This document shows positions 1-6,523 of a stretch of DNA of 8,087 bases, one piece after another. Source of the DNA: an uncultured Shinella sp. (GTDB lineage Bacteria > Pseudomonadota > Alphaproteobacteria > Rhizobiales > Rhizobiaceae); NCBI GenBank assembly GCA_946886325.1, contig CAMPIK010000087.1, forward strand, positions 1 through 8,087, written 5' to 3'. Position 1 is the first letter of the stretch, and every line of letters starts with the position of its first letter. A model generated the notes under the pieces. The model made no database searches and was not told where the DNA came from. It saw only the letters and a list, made by a program, of their open reading frames with translations. A program made the translations under genes and the position numbers.

Positions 1-754
1 CCAGGGCGCCCGACTGGCTGTCGAGGAAGGAATTGAGCACGGAGATGTCCTGCTTCTCGCCGAGCGCATCGACGAGCTGCTTGGCCCGGATGCGTGCGGC
101 CTTGAACATCGAGGGCCAGGCCTGTTCGAGGAATCCGCATTGCATCCAGCGGTCCTGGCTGCGCTTGCGCAGCGTGTGGAAACTCTCCGCATCGCCGCTC
201 TCGCGCGCCGAAGCGAGCGCTGCCAGCGCCTTCTTGCCGGTGCGGCGCCAGCCGTCGCCGAGAAGATCGGCGGCACCTTTCGGCGTGGTATCGAGGTCGA
301 GCCGGTCGAGTGCCTCCAGCGCTTCGCCGCATGTCACGATCGCGCCGGCGATGGCCTTTTCCAGATTTTCTTCCGACATATGCGGTGCGGCGTCCCGCCG
401 TTCCACCAGGCGCTCGCAGATGCGGATGACGGCCATGTGTTCGTCGGCGGTGTCGGCCGCGATCGCCAGCCGTCGGGCCGTTTCGATCAGGGTCGTCTGG
501 TCGCGGGCCGCGGACAGGCCGCGTGCCATGTTGCCGATGCGCTCGTTTTCGGCCTTCTGGAAAGCGCCGGCGCCGCTTGCGACCAGCCGGTAGAGGCCGC
601 GGACGCGCTTGAACTGCTTGCGCGCCGTGTGGATCGCTTCGTGCGGGCCACCGGGCTTGTCAGTGAGTTCCGACCGCGCCCTCTCGAGATAGGCTGCGGC
701 GATGCGCCTGACTTCCTTGCCAAGCGGTTTGTCAGGCCTGATTTTGGAGGGCAT
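1..754 (-). CDS. CHAD domain-containing protein (3' end cut off by the window edge)
   Basis: Reading the minus strand from the ATG at 754 gives an open frame of 251 codons with no stop before the left edge, so the C-terminus is missing. CHAD domains are all-helical, rich in conserved His, Arg and Lys, and are known to bind inorganic polyphosphate. Two typical basic His helices are visible: H38/H42 followed by R45, K46, K49, R50 and R52, and H193 followed by R196 and K197. They lie about 150 residues apart, as expected for the two halves of the domain. No signal peptide or membrane segment is seen, so the protein is probably cytosolic, perhaps on polyphosphate granules. The start lies 23 nt inside the end of the upstream CYTH gene in another frame, and no good ribosome-binding site precedes it, so translation is probably coupled to CYTH. 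The family call is firm; the physiological role is inferred. Confidence 0.9.
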   Translation of the reverse strand, partial: MPSKIRPDKPLGKEVRRIAAAYLERARSELTDKPGGPHEAIHTARKQFKRVRGLYRLVASGAGAFQKAENERIGNMARGLSAARDQTTLIETARRLAIAADTADEHMAVIRICERLVERRDAAPHMSEENLEKAIAGAIVTCGEALEALDRLDLDTTPKGAADLLGDGWRRTGKKALAALASARESGDAESFHTLRKRSQDRWMQCGFLEQAWPSMFKAARIRAKQLVDALGEKQDISVLNSFLDSQSGAL

Positions 755-1226
755 TCGTTCGACCGGAAAAGGGCACCGCAAGGGCCATGGCCTGGTTGGA
801 ATACCGGGACTCGCCGGTCACCTCGCGCCCGACCCAGTCCGGCAAGTCGGGTCTCTCGCTCTCGTCGGTAAGCTCGACTTCCGCGACGACGAGCCCGGCA
901 TAGGCGCCGCCGTAGACGTCCACTTCCCAGACATGGCCGTGATGTTCGACCTTGTGGCGGACCTTTTCGATGACAGTCCCGACGGCGTGCTGCATCATTT
1001 CGCGCGCTTCGCCGACATCGATATCGAACTCGTATTCGTCACGGACAAAGGAGGATTGGCCGACCTTCATGGTCAACTGCGCCCGCCGGTCCGCATAGGT
1101 GCGCACCCGCAGCGACCGATCGTTCATGGTCGCGAGATAAGCCTGCCTGATCTCCACACCGGCATCTGCGCTGAGGCGCCAGCGGCTTCCCGAGACCAGG
1201 AACTTCCTCTCAATCTCTTTGGCCAT
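732..1226 (-). CDS. CYTH domain protein, probable inorganic triphosphatase
   Basis: This 164-residue protein is a compact single-domain member of the CYTH / triphosphate tunnel metalloenzyme family, which binds triphosphate compounds inside an eight-stranded barrel using Mg2+ or Mn2+. The family signature ExExK is at the N-terminus as E4, E6 and K8. Further tunnel residues are R40 and R42, K54 (LTMK), E64 and E66 (EYEFD), K88 and R90, E101 and D103 (WEVDV), and E116 and E118 (AEVEL). The length and motif set resemble small bacterial triphosphatases of the Nitrosomonas type rather than thiamine triphosphatase or class IV adenylate cyclase, but substrate cannot be settled from sequence. The AAAGAGA stretch just upstream on the minus strand is an acceptable ribosome-binding site for the ATG at 1226. 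The gene leads a two-gene unit with the overlapping CHAD gene. CYTH and CHAD are often fused in one protein; here they are separate. Confidence 0.92.
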   Translation of the reverse strand: MAKEIERKFLVSGSRWRLSADAGVEIRQAYLATMNDRSLRVRTYADRRAQLTMKVGQSSFVRDEYEFDIDVGEAREMMQHAVGTVIEKVRHKVEHHGHVWEVDVYGGAYAGLVVAEVELTDESERPDLPDWVGREVTGESRYSNQAMALAVPFSGRTNALQNQA

Positions 1227-1407
1227 ACGATCTCTTTCGTTTTGGCTCTGTGCGGCCTGGTAACACTACACGGAATGTCCGTCATGACAAGGTTGTGACG
1301 GTTCGATATGTTCCGGTGCATTGGCGCAATGGCGCGATTTTACTCGACAGGGTGCTTCGCGCCGCGTATTCCGGACGCTGAATTCAATCGTTTTAAAGGG
1401 CCATGCC

Positions 1408-2046
1408 ATGACCGATAAGACCGCGAAATTGCTCTCGACCCTCAAGCTCCAGCCGGTCGTGCCGGTTCTCATCGTCGACGACGCCAAAAGTGCCGTGCCG
1501 CTCGCTCGCGCTCTTGTCGCGGGCGGGCTGAAGGCGATCGAGATCACGCTGCGCACGCCTGCGGCGCTGGAGGCGATCCGGGCGGTGGCGGACGAGGTCG
1601 AGGGCGCCGTGGCCGGTGCCGGCACGATCCTCGACGCCCGGCAATATGAGGAAGCGGTCAAGGCCGGCTCGCAGTTCATCGTCAGTCCCGGCACGACGCG
1701 CGACCTTCTCAAGGCGGCGGCCGATTCCGATATTCCGCTTCTGCCGGGGGCTGCGACCGCGAGCGAGGTGATGAGCCTTCGCGCCGAAGGTTATACGGTT
1801 TTGAAATTCTTCCCCGCCGAACAGGCCGGCGGCGCGGCCTATCTCAAGTCGCTGTCCTCGCCGCTTGCCGGCGTCTCCTTCTGCCCGACCGGCGGCATAT
1901 CGCTGAAGAATGCGATGGATTACCTCTCGCTGCCGAATGTCGTCTGCGTCGGCGGTTCCTGGGTCGCGCCGAAGGATCTGGTCGCGGCGGGCGACTGGGA
2001 CGGGATCACGAAGCTGGCGGCCGAAGCCTTCCGTCTTCGGTCATAG
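1408..2046 (+). CDS. eda: 2-dehydro-3-deoxy-phosphogluconate (KDPG) aldolase
   Basis: This 212-residue cytosolic enzyme cleaves KDPG to pyruvate and glyceraldehyde 3-phosphate, the last step of the Entner-Doudoroff pathway; relatives also act on 4-hydroxy-2-oxoglutarate. The sequence is a full-length TIM-barrel class I aldolase. Catalytic Glu45 (IEITLRTP), the substrate-binding region GAGT near residue 72, the SPG near 93-95, LPGAATASE around 112-120, and the Schiff-base Lys133 in [12 protein letters not shown] are all present; positions 45 and 133 match the Escherichia coli enzyme. The phosphate-binding end is FCPTGGIS (158-165) and VGGSW (181-185). The ATG at 1408 is preceded by AAAGGG at 1395-1400 with 7 nt spacing. 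The frame stays open upstream to a TTG at 1321, but that extension has no site and no family counterpart. The gene stands alone; edd is not in the window. It is transcribed away from the CYTH gene, so 1227-1407 must hold both promoters. Confidence 0.96.
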   Translation: MTDKTAKLLSTLKLQPVVPVLIVDDAKSAVPLARALVAGGLKAIEITLRTPAALEAIRAVADEVEGAVAGAGTILDARQYEEAVKAGSQFIVSPGTTRDLLKAAADSDIPLLPGAATASEVMSLRAEGYTVLKFFPAEQAGGAAYLKSLSSPLAGVSFCPTGGISLKNAMDYLSLPNVVCVGGSWVAPKDLVAAGDWDGITKLAAEAFRLRS

Positions 2047-2060
2047 GGGCGGCCGCGCCC
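2047..2060 (+). terminator. possible weak terminator of eda
   Basis: Directly after the TAG stop of eda is GGGCG-GCCG-CGCCC, a perfect 5-bp GC stem with a 4-nt loop, followed by a T-rich but not uninterrupted stretch (GTTATTCGTTT). It may end eda transcription before the DUF533 gene. The stem is short and the T tract broken, so this is tentative. Confidence 0.35.
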
Positions 2061-2133
2061 GTTATTCGTTTGTAATTCGAATAGGGCATTCCTATCTTCC
2101 GTCTCACGTTCAGAGAAAACTGGAGGACCGCCG

Positions 2134-2829
2134 ATGTTCGACGCGAAAAAGTTGCTGGATCAATTCCTTGGATCGCAGGTGCCGGGTGCCGGCGGCTCGG
2201 TTCGCGACCGCGCGGGGCAGGTCACCCAACTCGCCAAGGACAATCCGCTCGCGTCGATCGCTATTGCCGGCGTGCTGCTTGGAACCGGCACGGGGCGCGA
2301 AGTCGCCGGCTCGGCCCTGAAGATCGGCGGCCTCGCAGCGATCGCCGGCCTCGGCTACCAGGCCTACAAGAACTACAAGGCGGGTCAGGCGCCCGACCAG
2401 GGTACGCAGGCGACACCCGAACTGCTGCCGCCCCCGGCCGATTCCGGCTTCGAGACGGAAGCTGTAAGCGCGGACTTCGCGCTGGTTCTCGTCCGCGCCA
2501 TGATCGCCGCGTCGCGGGCCGACGGTCATATCGACGATGCGGAGCGGGCGCGCATCATGGACAAGCTCTCGATGTCGGGACTTGCCAGCGACGCTGCTTC
2601 CTTCCTGCAGCAGGAACTGGCCAATCCGATCGATCTCGATGCCATTGTCGGGGCGGCCCGGACCGAGGAGCAGAAGGTCGAGCTCTACACCGCCTCGCGC
2701 CTCGCCATCGAGCCGAAATCCCGTGCGGAACGCGGCTATCTCGATCTGCTTGCCGGCCGACTTGCCCTGCCGGATGCTCTCGTCGATCATATCGAGGCAA
2801 CCGTTTCCGCCGCCAAGGTTCCGGCCTGA
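2134..2829 (+). CDS. DUF533 / TerB-like (YebE-type) tellurite-resistance-family protein
   Basis: This 231-residue protein has the layout of the DUF533 family, to which Escherichia coli YebE (about 219 residues) belongs. Residues 1-35 are amphipathic, starting MFDAKKLLDQFLG. A glycine- and alanine-rich hydrophobic region covers about 38-75 (SIAIAGVLLGTGTG, then GGLAAIAGLGYQAYKNYKAG) and probably inserts in or lies on the membrane. A Pro/Gln-rich linker spans about 86-104. A TerB-like helical domain covers about 110-228, with the acidic signature RAMIAASRADGHIDDAE near 121-137, which resembles the putative metal-binding loops of TerB. The molecular function of the family is unknown, and the link to tellurite is by homology only. 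The start is well supported: TGGAGG at 2121-2126 stands 7 nt before the ATG. The gene is single and is followed by a strong terminator. Confidence 0.88.
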   Translation: MFDAKKLLDQFLGSQVPGAGGSVRDRAGQVTQLAKDNPLASIAIAGVLLGTGTGREVAGSALKIGGLAAIAGLGYQAYKNYKAGQAPDQGTQATPELLPPPADSGFETEAVSADFALVLVRAMIAASRADGHIDDAERARIMDKLSMSGLASDAASFLQQELANPIDLDAIVGAARTEEQKVELYTASRLAIEPKSRAERGYLDLLAGRLALPDALVDHIEATVSAAKVPA

Positions 2830-2880
2830 GACGCGACGTCAGCCGGTTTGATGCGCCCATCACCGAATTGCATTTGAACG

Positions 2881-2910
2881 GAAAGCCCGGCTGGACTAAG
2901 CCGGGCTTTC
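2881..2910 (+). terminator. Rho-independent-type terminator after the DUF533 gene
   Basis: A perfect 12-bp inverted repeat, GAAAGCCCGGCT (2881-2892) and AGCCGGGCTTTC (2899-2910), encloses a 6-nt loop GGACTA. It lies 51 nt after the stop of the DUF533 gene and just before the acetyltransferase gene. The A-run at the foot of the left arm and T-run at the foot of the right arm give the classic shape, although the T tract after the stem is weak (CACATATTTG). It separates the two transcription units. Confidence 0.85.
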
Positions 2911-2944
2911 ACATATTTGCGCAAGGACGTCGGCGGAGGCAGGC

Positions 2945-3634
2945 ATGAACGATCTCACGAACTGGAAGGGTTGCCCGGCGCCGCGTCCGGTCGCGCTCGA
3001 AGGGCGCTATGTCTCGATCGAACCCTATGATCGGGCGCGTCATCTCCAGCCGCTCTGGGATGCCTTCGGCGGCATGGCGATCAATCCGCTGCTGCGCTAT
3101 TTCGCGCAGGACGATTTTGCAGGCATCGAGGATTTCGACGCCTGGTCCGAGGCCGTCCTCAAGGGCGGCTGGGTGCGCGAGGTGATCGTCGAAAAGGCGA
3201 CCGGCTGCGTCGTCGGCATGGCGCATTACATGCGGCCCGATCCGGCAAACGGCGTCGTCGAGATCGGCGGCATTGCACACGGTCCTGATATGGCCCGCTC
3301 GCCGCTGTCGACCGAGGCGCAGTACCTGCTCGCCAAACACGCCTTCGAGGACCTCGGCTATCGCCGCTACGAGTGGAAATGCGACAATCGCAATGCCGCG
3401 AGCAAGCGCACCGCCGAACGTCTCGGCTTCACCTTCGAGGGCGTCTTCCGCCAGCACATGCTGTCGAAGCGGGAGAACCGTGATACGGCCTGGTTCTCGA
3501 TCATCGACGGGGAATGGCCTGTGACGGCTAGGGCTTTCGACCTGTGGCTCGATCCGTCGAATTTCGATGGCGAAGGCAGGCAGAAACAACGGCTGGAAGA
3601 TATCCGGGCCTCATTGAAGGCGGACGCGGCATGA
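2945..3634 (+). CDS. GNAT family N-acetyltransferase (RimJ/RimL-like)
   Basis: This 229-residue cytosolic protein belongs to the Acetyltransf_3 branch of the GNAT superfamily, which moves an acetyl group from acetyl-CoA to an amino group. The fold is readable: beta strands around RYVSIEPY (21-28), EVIVEKATGCVVGMAHYM (79-96) and GVVEIGGIAHGPDMARSP (103-120). The acetyl-CoA-binding helix follows at about 121-138 (STEAQYLLAKHAFEDLGY). The late block EWKCDNRNAASKRTAERLGF (143-162) followed by FEGVFRQ is diagnostic of this branch. The acceptor is unknown; relatives modify ribosomal proteins, small molecules or antibiotics, and none can be chosen here. The start has GGAGG at 2934-2938, 6 nt before the ATG. 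Its TGA overlaps the ATG of the next gene (ATGA), so the two form an operon. Confidence 0.92.
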   Translation: MNDLTNWKGCPAPRPVALEGRYVSIEPYDRARHLQPLWDAFGGMAINPLLRYFAQDDFAGIEDFDAWSEAVLKGGWVREVIVEKATGCVVGMAHYMRPDPANGVVEIGGIAHGPDMARSPLSTEAQYLLAKHAFEDLGYRRYEWKCDNRNAASKRTAERLGFTFEGVFRQHMLSKRENRDTAWFSIIDGEWPVTARAFDLWLDPSNFDGEGRQKQRLEDIRASLKADAA

Positions 3635-3849
3635 CACCGAAACCGAACAAGAAGCCCCTGTCGCCGGCAATCGCGGCCGCCATCATCCTCGTCGGGGTCG
3701 GCGTCGCCTTTTTCGTTCTGCCGTCGATCATGATTGCGCTTGGCGAGATTTCGCCCTGGCTCGCCGGTGCCTTCGGCACGCTGGTCGTTCTCGCCTACTT
3801 CGCGCTTTTCTGGCTGCGCGCCCGCTACCAGCGCAGTCGCGAGGAATAG
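3631..3849 (+). CDS. small two-helix membrane protein, unknown function
   Basis: The ATG at 3631 overlaps the stop codon of the acetyltransferase gene (ATGA), which gives a 72-residue protein and decides the start; the same frame is open further upstream, but only inside the acetyltransferase gene. A basic N-terminus (PKPNKKP, about residues 3-9) precedes two hydrophobic helices, about 13-36 (AIAAAIILVGVGVAFFVLP) and 44-63 (LAGAFGTLVVLAYFALFWL), and a basic tail RARYQRSREE. The charge pattern suggests both ends are in the cytoplasm, joined by a short outside turn. I do not recognise a named family. Strict coupling to the acetyltransferase suggests co-production, but nothing in the sequence shows a shared task. 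Confidence 0.8.
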   Translation: MTPKPNKKPLSPAIAAAIILVGVGVAFFVLPSIMIALGEISPWLAGAFGTLVVLAYFALFWLRARYQRSREE

Positions 3850-3860
3850 CGCCTCGTTTT
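3840..3860 (+). terminator. terminator overlapping the stop codon of the small membrane protein gene
   Basis: CGAGG (3840-3844) and CCTCG (3852-3856) form a 5-bp GC stem around a 7-nt loop that contains the TAG stop, followed at once by TTTT (3857-3860). It fits a compact Rho-independent terminator for the plus-strand operon. On the minus strand no T tract follows, so it would not serve the convergent permease gene, whose stop lies inside it. Confidence 0.5.
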
Positions 3861-4860
3861 AGGCCTGCAGCGCAGCCCCGAGCAGCACCAGTCCCAGCAC
3901 CATGACGAGAAGGGCGCCGACGATCTCGATCGCGTTGCCGACCCTCAGCGCCTGCGAACCGTCGCGGGCAAAGCGCATGGCCGCACTTTTCGCGGTCACG
4001 GCCAGCGTGGCGAGGATCGAGACGGTAATCGCCGTGCCGATGGACATGGCCAGCACCGACAGCACGCCGCCGAGATAGAGGCCGTTCAGAAGCGCGAAGG
4101 TGAGTACGATGAGGGCGCCCGAGCAGGGGCGAAGCCCGACGGCGACGATGGCCGACCAGGCTTCCTTCAGCGCGAAACGGTCGCCTCTCAGGTGCGAGGG
4201 GTCGGGGACGTGTGCATGGCCGCAGGTGGCGCAGACTTCGCCCGGCGCGTGACGGTGGTTGTCGTCGACTGGTATCGCCGCGAAGGTGGATTGTGCCCCA
4301 AGCGCCGAAGGCCGCGGCGCAGTGCGGCGACCCCAGAGCTTGCGATAGAGCAGCCAGGCGCCGAAAGCGGCAATCAACGCGTAGCTCGCGACTTCCAGGC
4401 TGTGGGTCGCCTCGGTCATCGAGACCGTCGTGCCGCGCAGCAGGAGATAGGCTGCACCGACAAGCAGGATGGCGACCAGGCCCTGCAGCAGCGAGGACAG
4501 GAAGGAGAGCAGCACGCCGCGCTTCAGTTCGACCTCGTTCGCCAGCATGTAGGAGGAGATCACCGCCTTGCCGTGGCCGGGGCCGGCGGCATGGAAGACG
4601 CCGTAGGCGAAGGAGAGGCCGACGAGGCTGGAGGCAGCCCAGGGATCGTCGCGCATCGCCTTCAGCGCGCCGGTCAGCATGCGGTAGAAGGCCTGCTGGT
4701 GCTGGTTGACCCAGGCAAGCAAGCCGCCGAAAAGCCCCGTCGTGTTGAAGGACGGTTCCGCCGTACCGATGCCGAGCGGCGATTGCGCATGGGCGAGGCC
4801 GGCGGCAAGCAGCATAAAGACTGCGGCGGCCAGGAGCGGGCGCGACAGCTTCTGCGGCAT
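3859..4860 (-). CDS. NicO/RcnA-type nickel/cobalt (divalent metal) permease
   Basis: This roughly 333-residue inner-membrane protein belongs to the NicO family, which contains the Ni/Co exporter RcnA. It opens with a hydrophobic signal-like segment (about 8-25, ending GLAHAQ). A soluble stretch follows, then helices near 75-94, 115-142, 158-173, 232-262, 263-290 and 308-331. The family signature FHAAGPGHGKAV is at 89-100, and a second conserved block GLRPCSG at 242-248. Between the two halves is a His/Cys-rich loop (199-223) with H202, H204, C210, C213, H215, H217 and H223, a likely metal-binding site. Two starts are possible. The ATG at 4860 forms TGATG with the upstream stop and has GAGGTG 8 nt ahead; the ATG at 4866 has only 2 nt spacing. 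I chose 4860. It is coupled to the DUF1007 gene. Export rather than uptake is inferred from the RcnA-like motifs; the metal is not certain. Confidence 0.88.
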   Translation of the reverse strand: MPQKLSRPLLAAAVFMLLAAGLAHAQSPLGIGTAEPSFNTTGLFGGLLAWVNQHQQAFYRMLTGALKAMRDDPWAASSLVGLSFAYGVFHAAGPGHGKAVISSYMLANEVELKRGVLLSFLSSLLQGLVAILLVGAAYLLLRGTTVSMTEATHSLEVASYALIAAFGAWLLYRKLWGRRTAPRPSALGAQSTFAAIPVDDNHRHAPGEVCATCGHAHVPDPSHLRGDRFALKEAWSAIVAVGLRPCSGALIVLTFALLNGLYLGGVLSVLAMSIGTAITVSILATLAVTAKSAAMRFARDGSQALRVGNAIEIVGALLVMVLGLVLLGAALQA

Positions 4861-5501
4861 CAGCATGTCACCTCGAGCCTCGTTGCAAAGAGCTTCGACA
4901 TGTCGTTTCCGGTCGGGTCGTTGAAGAAGGCGTCGGTGAGATTGGACTGGTTCTGCGCAAGCACTTCGTCCGGATCGGGGCGCACGACCTCGCGCTTGCA
5001 GGCGGAGAAGCCGTCGCCGACCAGCGCCAGGTCGTCGTCCGTGGTGAAATCCATCGCGGCATACATGGTCGGGTCGTAGACGCCGAAGGTCATCTTGCCC
5101 TTGAGCGGCATGGTTTCGCCGGGCTTGAGGACGAAGAACATCAGCAATTGCCCGTCCTTGAAGTCGACGTTGATCTTGTCGGGCTTGCCGACCTTCACGT
5201 CCTTCCCGTCTTCGGTAATTGATGTGTAGTAGCTGAACTCTTCCAGCGATTCGAGCACGACCTGGCCGACATCCGCGAGTTCCTCGGGGTCGAGCTTCAG
5301 GTTGGTGTTCTTGTCGAAATCGAGGATGACGCTGGAGGAGAACATCTCGTCGAAGCGCCAGACATTGCGCAATTCGCTGACGGTTCCATCCGCGCCCGCG
5401 ACAACCTCCAGCCGGGCTTCGGCGAAGATATGCGGATGCGCTAGCGCGCTGATCGGCATCAAGGCGGCGAGGCCGGCGAGAAGCACGGTTTGGTAGCGCA
5501 T
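4860..5501 (-). CDS. DUF1007 family periplasmic protein, partner of the metal permease
   Basis: This 213-residue protein carries a signal peptide (MRYQTVLLAGLAALMPISALA) with predicted cleavage just before HPHIF, so the mature protein would begin with a His-Pro-His motif able to bind metal. The family (DUF1007, COG3683) is described as a periplasmic transport-associated protein of unknown function. At 63-74 a 12-residue segment, DKNTNLKLDPEE, follows the EF-hand loop pattern (D1, N3, N5, hydrophobic 8, D9, E12), lacking only the usual Gly at position 6. Two cysteines, C168 and the final residue C213, could form a disulfide in the periplasm. The ATG at 5501 has AAGGTG 9 nt upstream; a GTG at 5513 would add four residues and lies inside that site, so ATG is preferred. 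Its stop overlaps the permease start (TGATG). This pairing is recurrent in rhizobia as far as I know, and implies delivery or sensing of metal for the permease. Confidence 0.87.
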   Translation of the reverse strand: MRYQTVLLAGLAALMPISALAHPHIFAEARLEVVAGADGTVSELRNVWRFDEMFSSSVILDFDKNTNLKLDPEELADVGQVVLESLEEFSYYTSITEDGKDVKVGKPDKINVDFKDGQLLMFFVLKPGETMPLKGKMTFGVYDPTMYAAMDFTTDDDLALVGDGFSACKREVVRPDPDEVLAQNQSNLTDAFFNDPTGNDMSKLFATRLEVTC

Positions 5502-5617
5502 GTGCTCGGTCACCTTCTCAAGGGGGCGGTCGGCGGGTCACCCGTGGAGTGTACCGCAATTGGGACGGAATTGGGACTGGCCGGACGGGGCAAGTCGTCG
5601 CGGGTGCCGCGGCCAAT

Positions 5618-6523
5618 CTAGCCGCCGTTCGCGACATTCCTGCGAAACCAGTTGTGCAGGAAATCGACGAAGGTCCGGACCTTGGCCGGCAGGTAGCGGC
5701 GATGCGGATAGATCGCGTAGATGCCGCGGTCCGTCGGAAGGAACTCCTCGAGAACGGAGACGAGGGCGCCGCTTTCGATGCGCGAGCGGGCGATGAACTC
5801 CGGCACCTGCGCGATGCCGAGCCCGCTTTCGGCCGCCCGCACCGCCGTCGTCGGGCTGTTGACCTCGATATGGCCGCTGACGGGCACGCTGAAACCCGCG
5901 CCCTTGGCATCGACGAAACGCCAGTTGCTGTGCGACTTGCCGTTGGTGTCGATGATGCAGGGCAGGCGCGAAAGGTCGCTCGGATGGGTGATCGGCCCGG
6001 ATTTGTCGAGGAATGCCTGCGACGCACAAATCTTCAGGTGGAAATCGCCGAGCTTGCGCGCGATCAGCGCGGAATCCTCGAGGCGGGTGATGCGGATGGC
6101 GACGTCGAAGCCTTCCTCGACGAGATCGACGAAGCGGTCGTCGGAGACGATCTCCAGCGAGAGTTCCGGATGTTCGCAGCCGAAATCGATCAGCGACTGG
6201 CCGATATCGGCATCGACGAAGGTGCGCGGCGCCGAGATCTTCAGCTTGCCCTTGAGGTCGGTGTTCCTTTCGCGCACGAGGTCGGCGAGGTTGTCGATCT
6301 CCTTGAGGATCTCGGAGGCGGTCCGGTAGTAGGTGTGTCCGGCCTCGGTCATCGAGAACTGGCGCGTCGTGCGGTTGAGGAGCAGGGCGCCGAGTTCGTC
6401 CTCGAGTTCCCGGACATATTTCGAAAGCAATGCCTTCGAGCGGCCCATCTTGCGCGAGGCGGCCGAGAAACCTTCGGCATCCACGACATCGATGAAGGCG
6501 CGAATACGGGTCAAAGTATCCAT
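5618..6523 (-). CDS. LysR family transcriptional regulator (CrgA-like group)
   Basis: This 301-residue protein has the standard LysR length and layout. The winged helix-turn-helix covers about residues 1-60, with GFSAASRKMGRSKALLSKYV (18-37) as the DNA-reading part and LLLNRTTRQFSMTEAGHTYY (47-66) as the wing. A linker helix runs to about 88. The two-lobed substrate-binding domain follows from about 91 (GKLKISAPRTF), with FDVAIRI at 139-145, the hinge near GHIEVNSPTTAVRAAESGLG (217-236), and IYAIYPHRRYLPAKVRTFVD near 268-287. These features fit the CrgA/PecT-like branch, which often controls quinone, redox or efflux genes. The target cannot be read from sequence: the gene is divergent from the decarboxylase, 630 nt away, and precedes the metal-handling pair on the same strand with a 116-nt gap. 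The ribosome-binding site before the ATG at 6523 is weak (GGAAAG). Confidence 0.94.
   Translation of the reverse strand: MDTLTRIRAFIDVVDAEGFSAASRKMGRSKALLSKYVRELEDELGALLLNRTTRQFSMTEAGHTYYRTASEILKEIDNLADLVRERNTDLKGKLKISAPRTFVDADIGQSLIDFGCEHPELSLEIVSDDRFVDLVEEGFDVAIRITRLEDSALIARKLGDFHLKICASQAFLDKSGPITHPSDLSRLPCIIDTNGKSHSNWRFVDAKGAGFSVPVSGHIEVNSPTTAVRAAESGLGIAQVPEFIARSRIESGALVSVLEEFLPTDRGIYAIYPHRRYLPAKVRTFVDFLHNWFRRNVANGG

Noticed and set aside
140..871. Plus-strand frame of 243 codons over the CHAD and CYTH genes
   Set aside because: The minus strand encodes two recognisable domains here; this frame is their antisense shadow.
1321..1407. N-terminal extension of the eda frame from a TTG
   Set aside because: The ATG at 1408 has a well-spaced AAAGGG site and puts Glu45 and Lys133 at the same positions as in the Escherichia coli enzyme; the extension is Arg-rich and has no family counterpart.
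2064..2095. Two short inverted repeats (ATTCG/CGAAT and ATAGG/CCTAT) before the DUF533 gene
   Set aside because: Both arms are only 5 nt with loops of 9 and 5 nt, which is common by chance; no known operator is recognised.
4192..5079. Plus-strand frame of 295 codons across the NicO and DUF1007 genes
   Set aside because: It crosses two real minus-strand genes and reads as Gly/Arg/Gln-rich low-complexity sequence.
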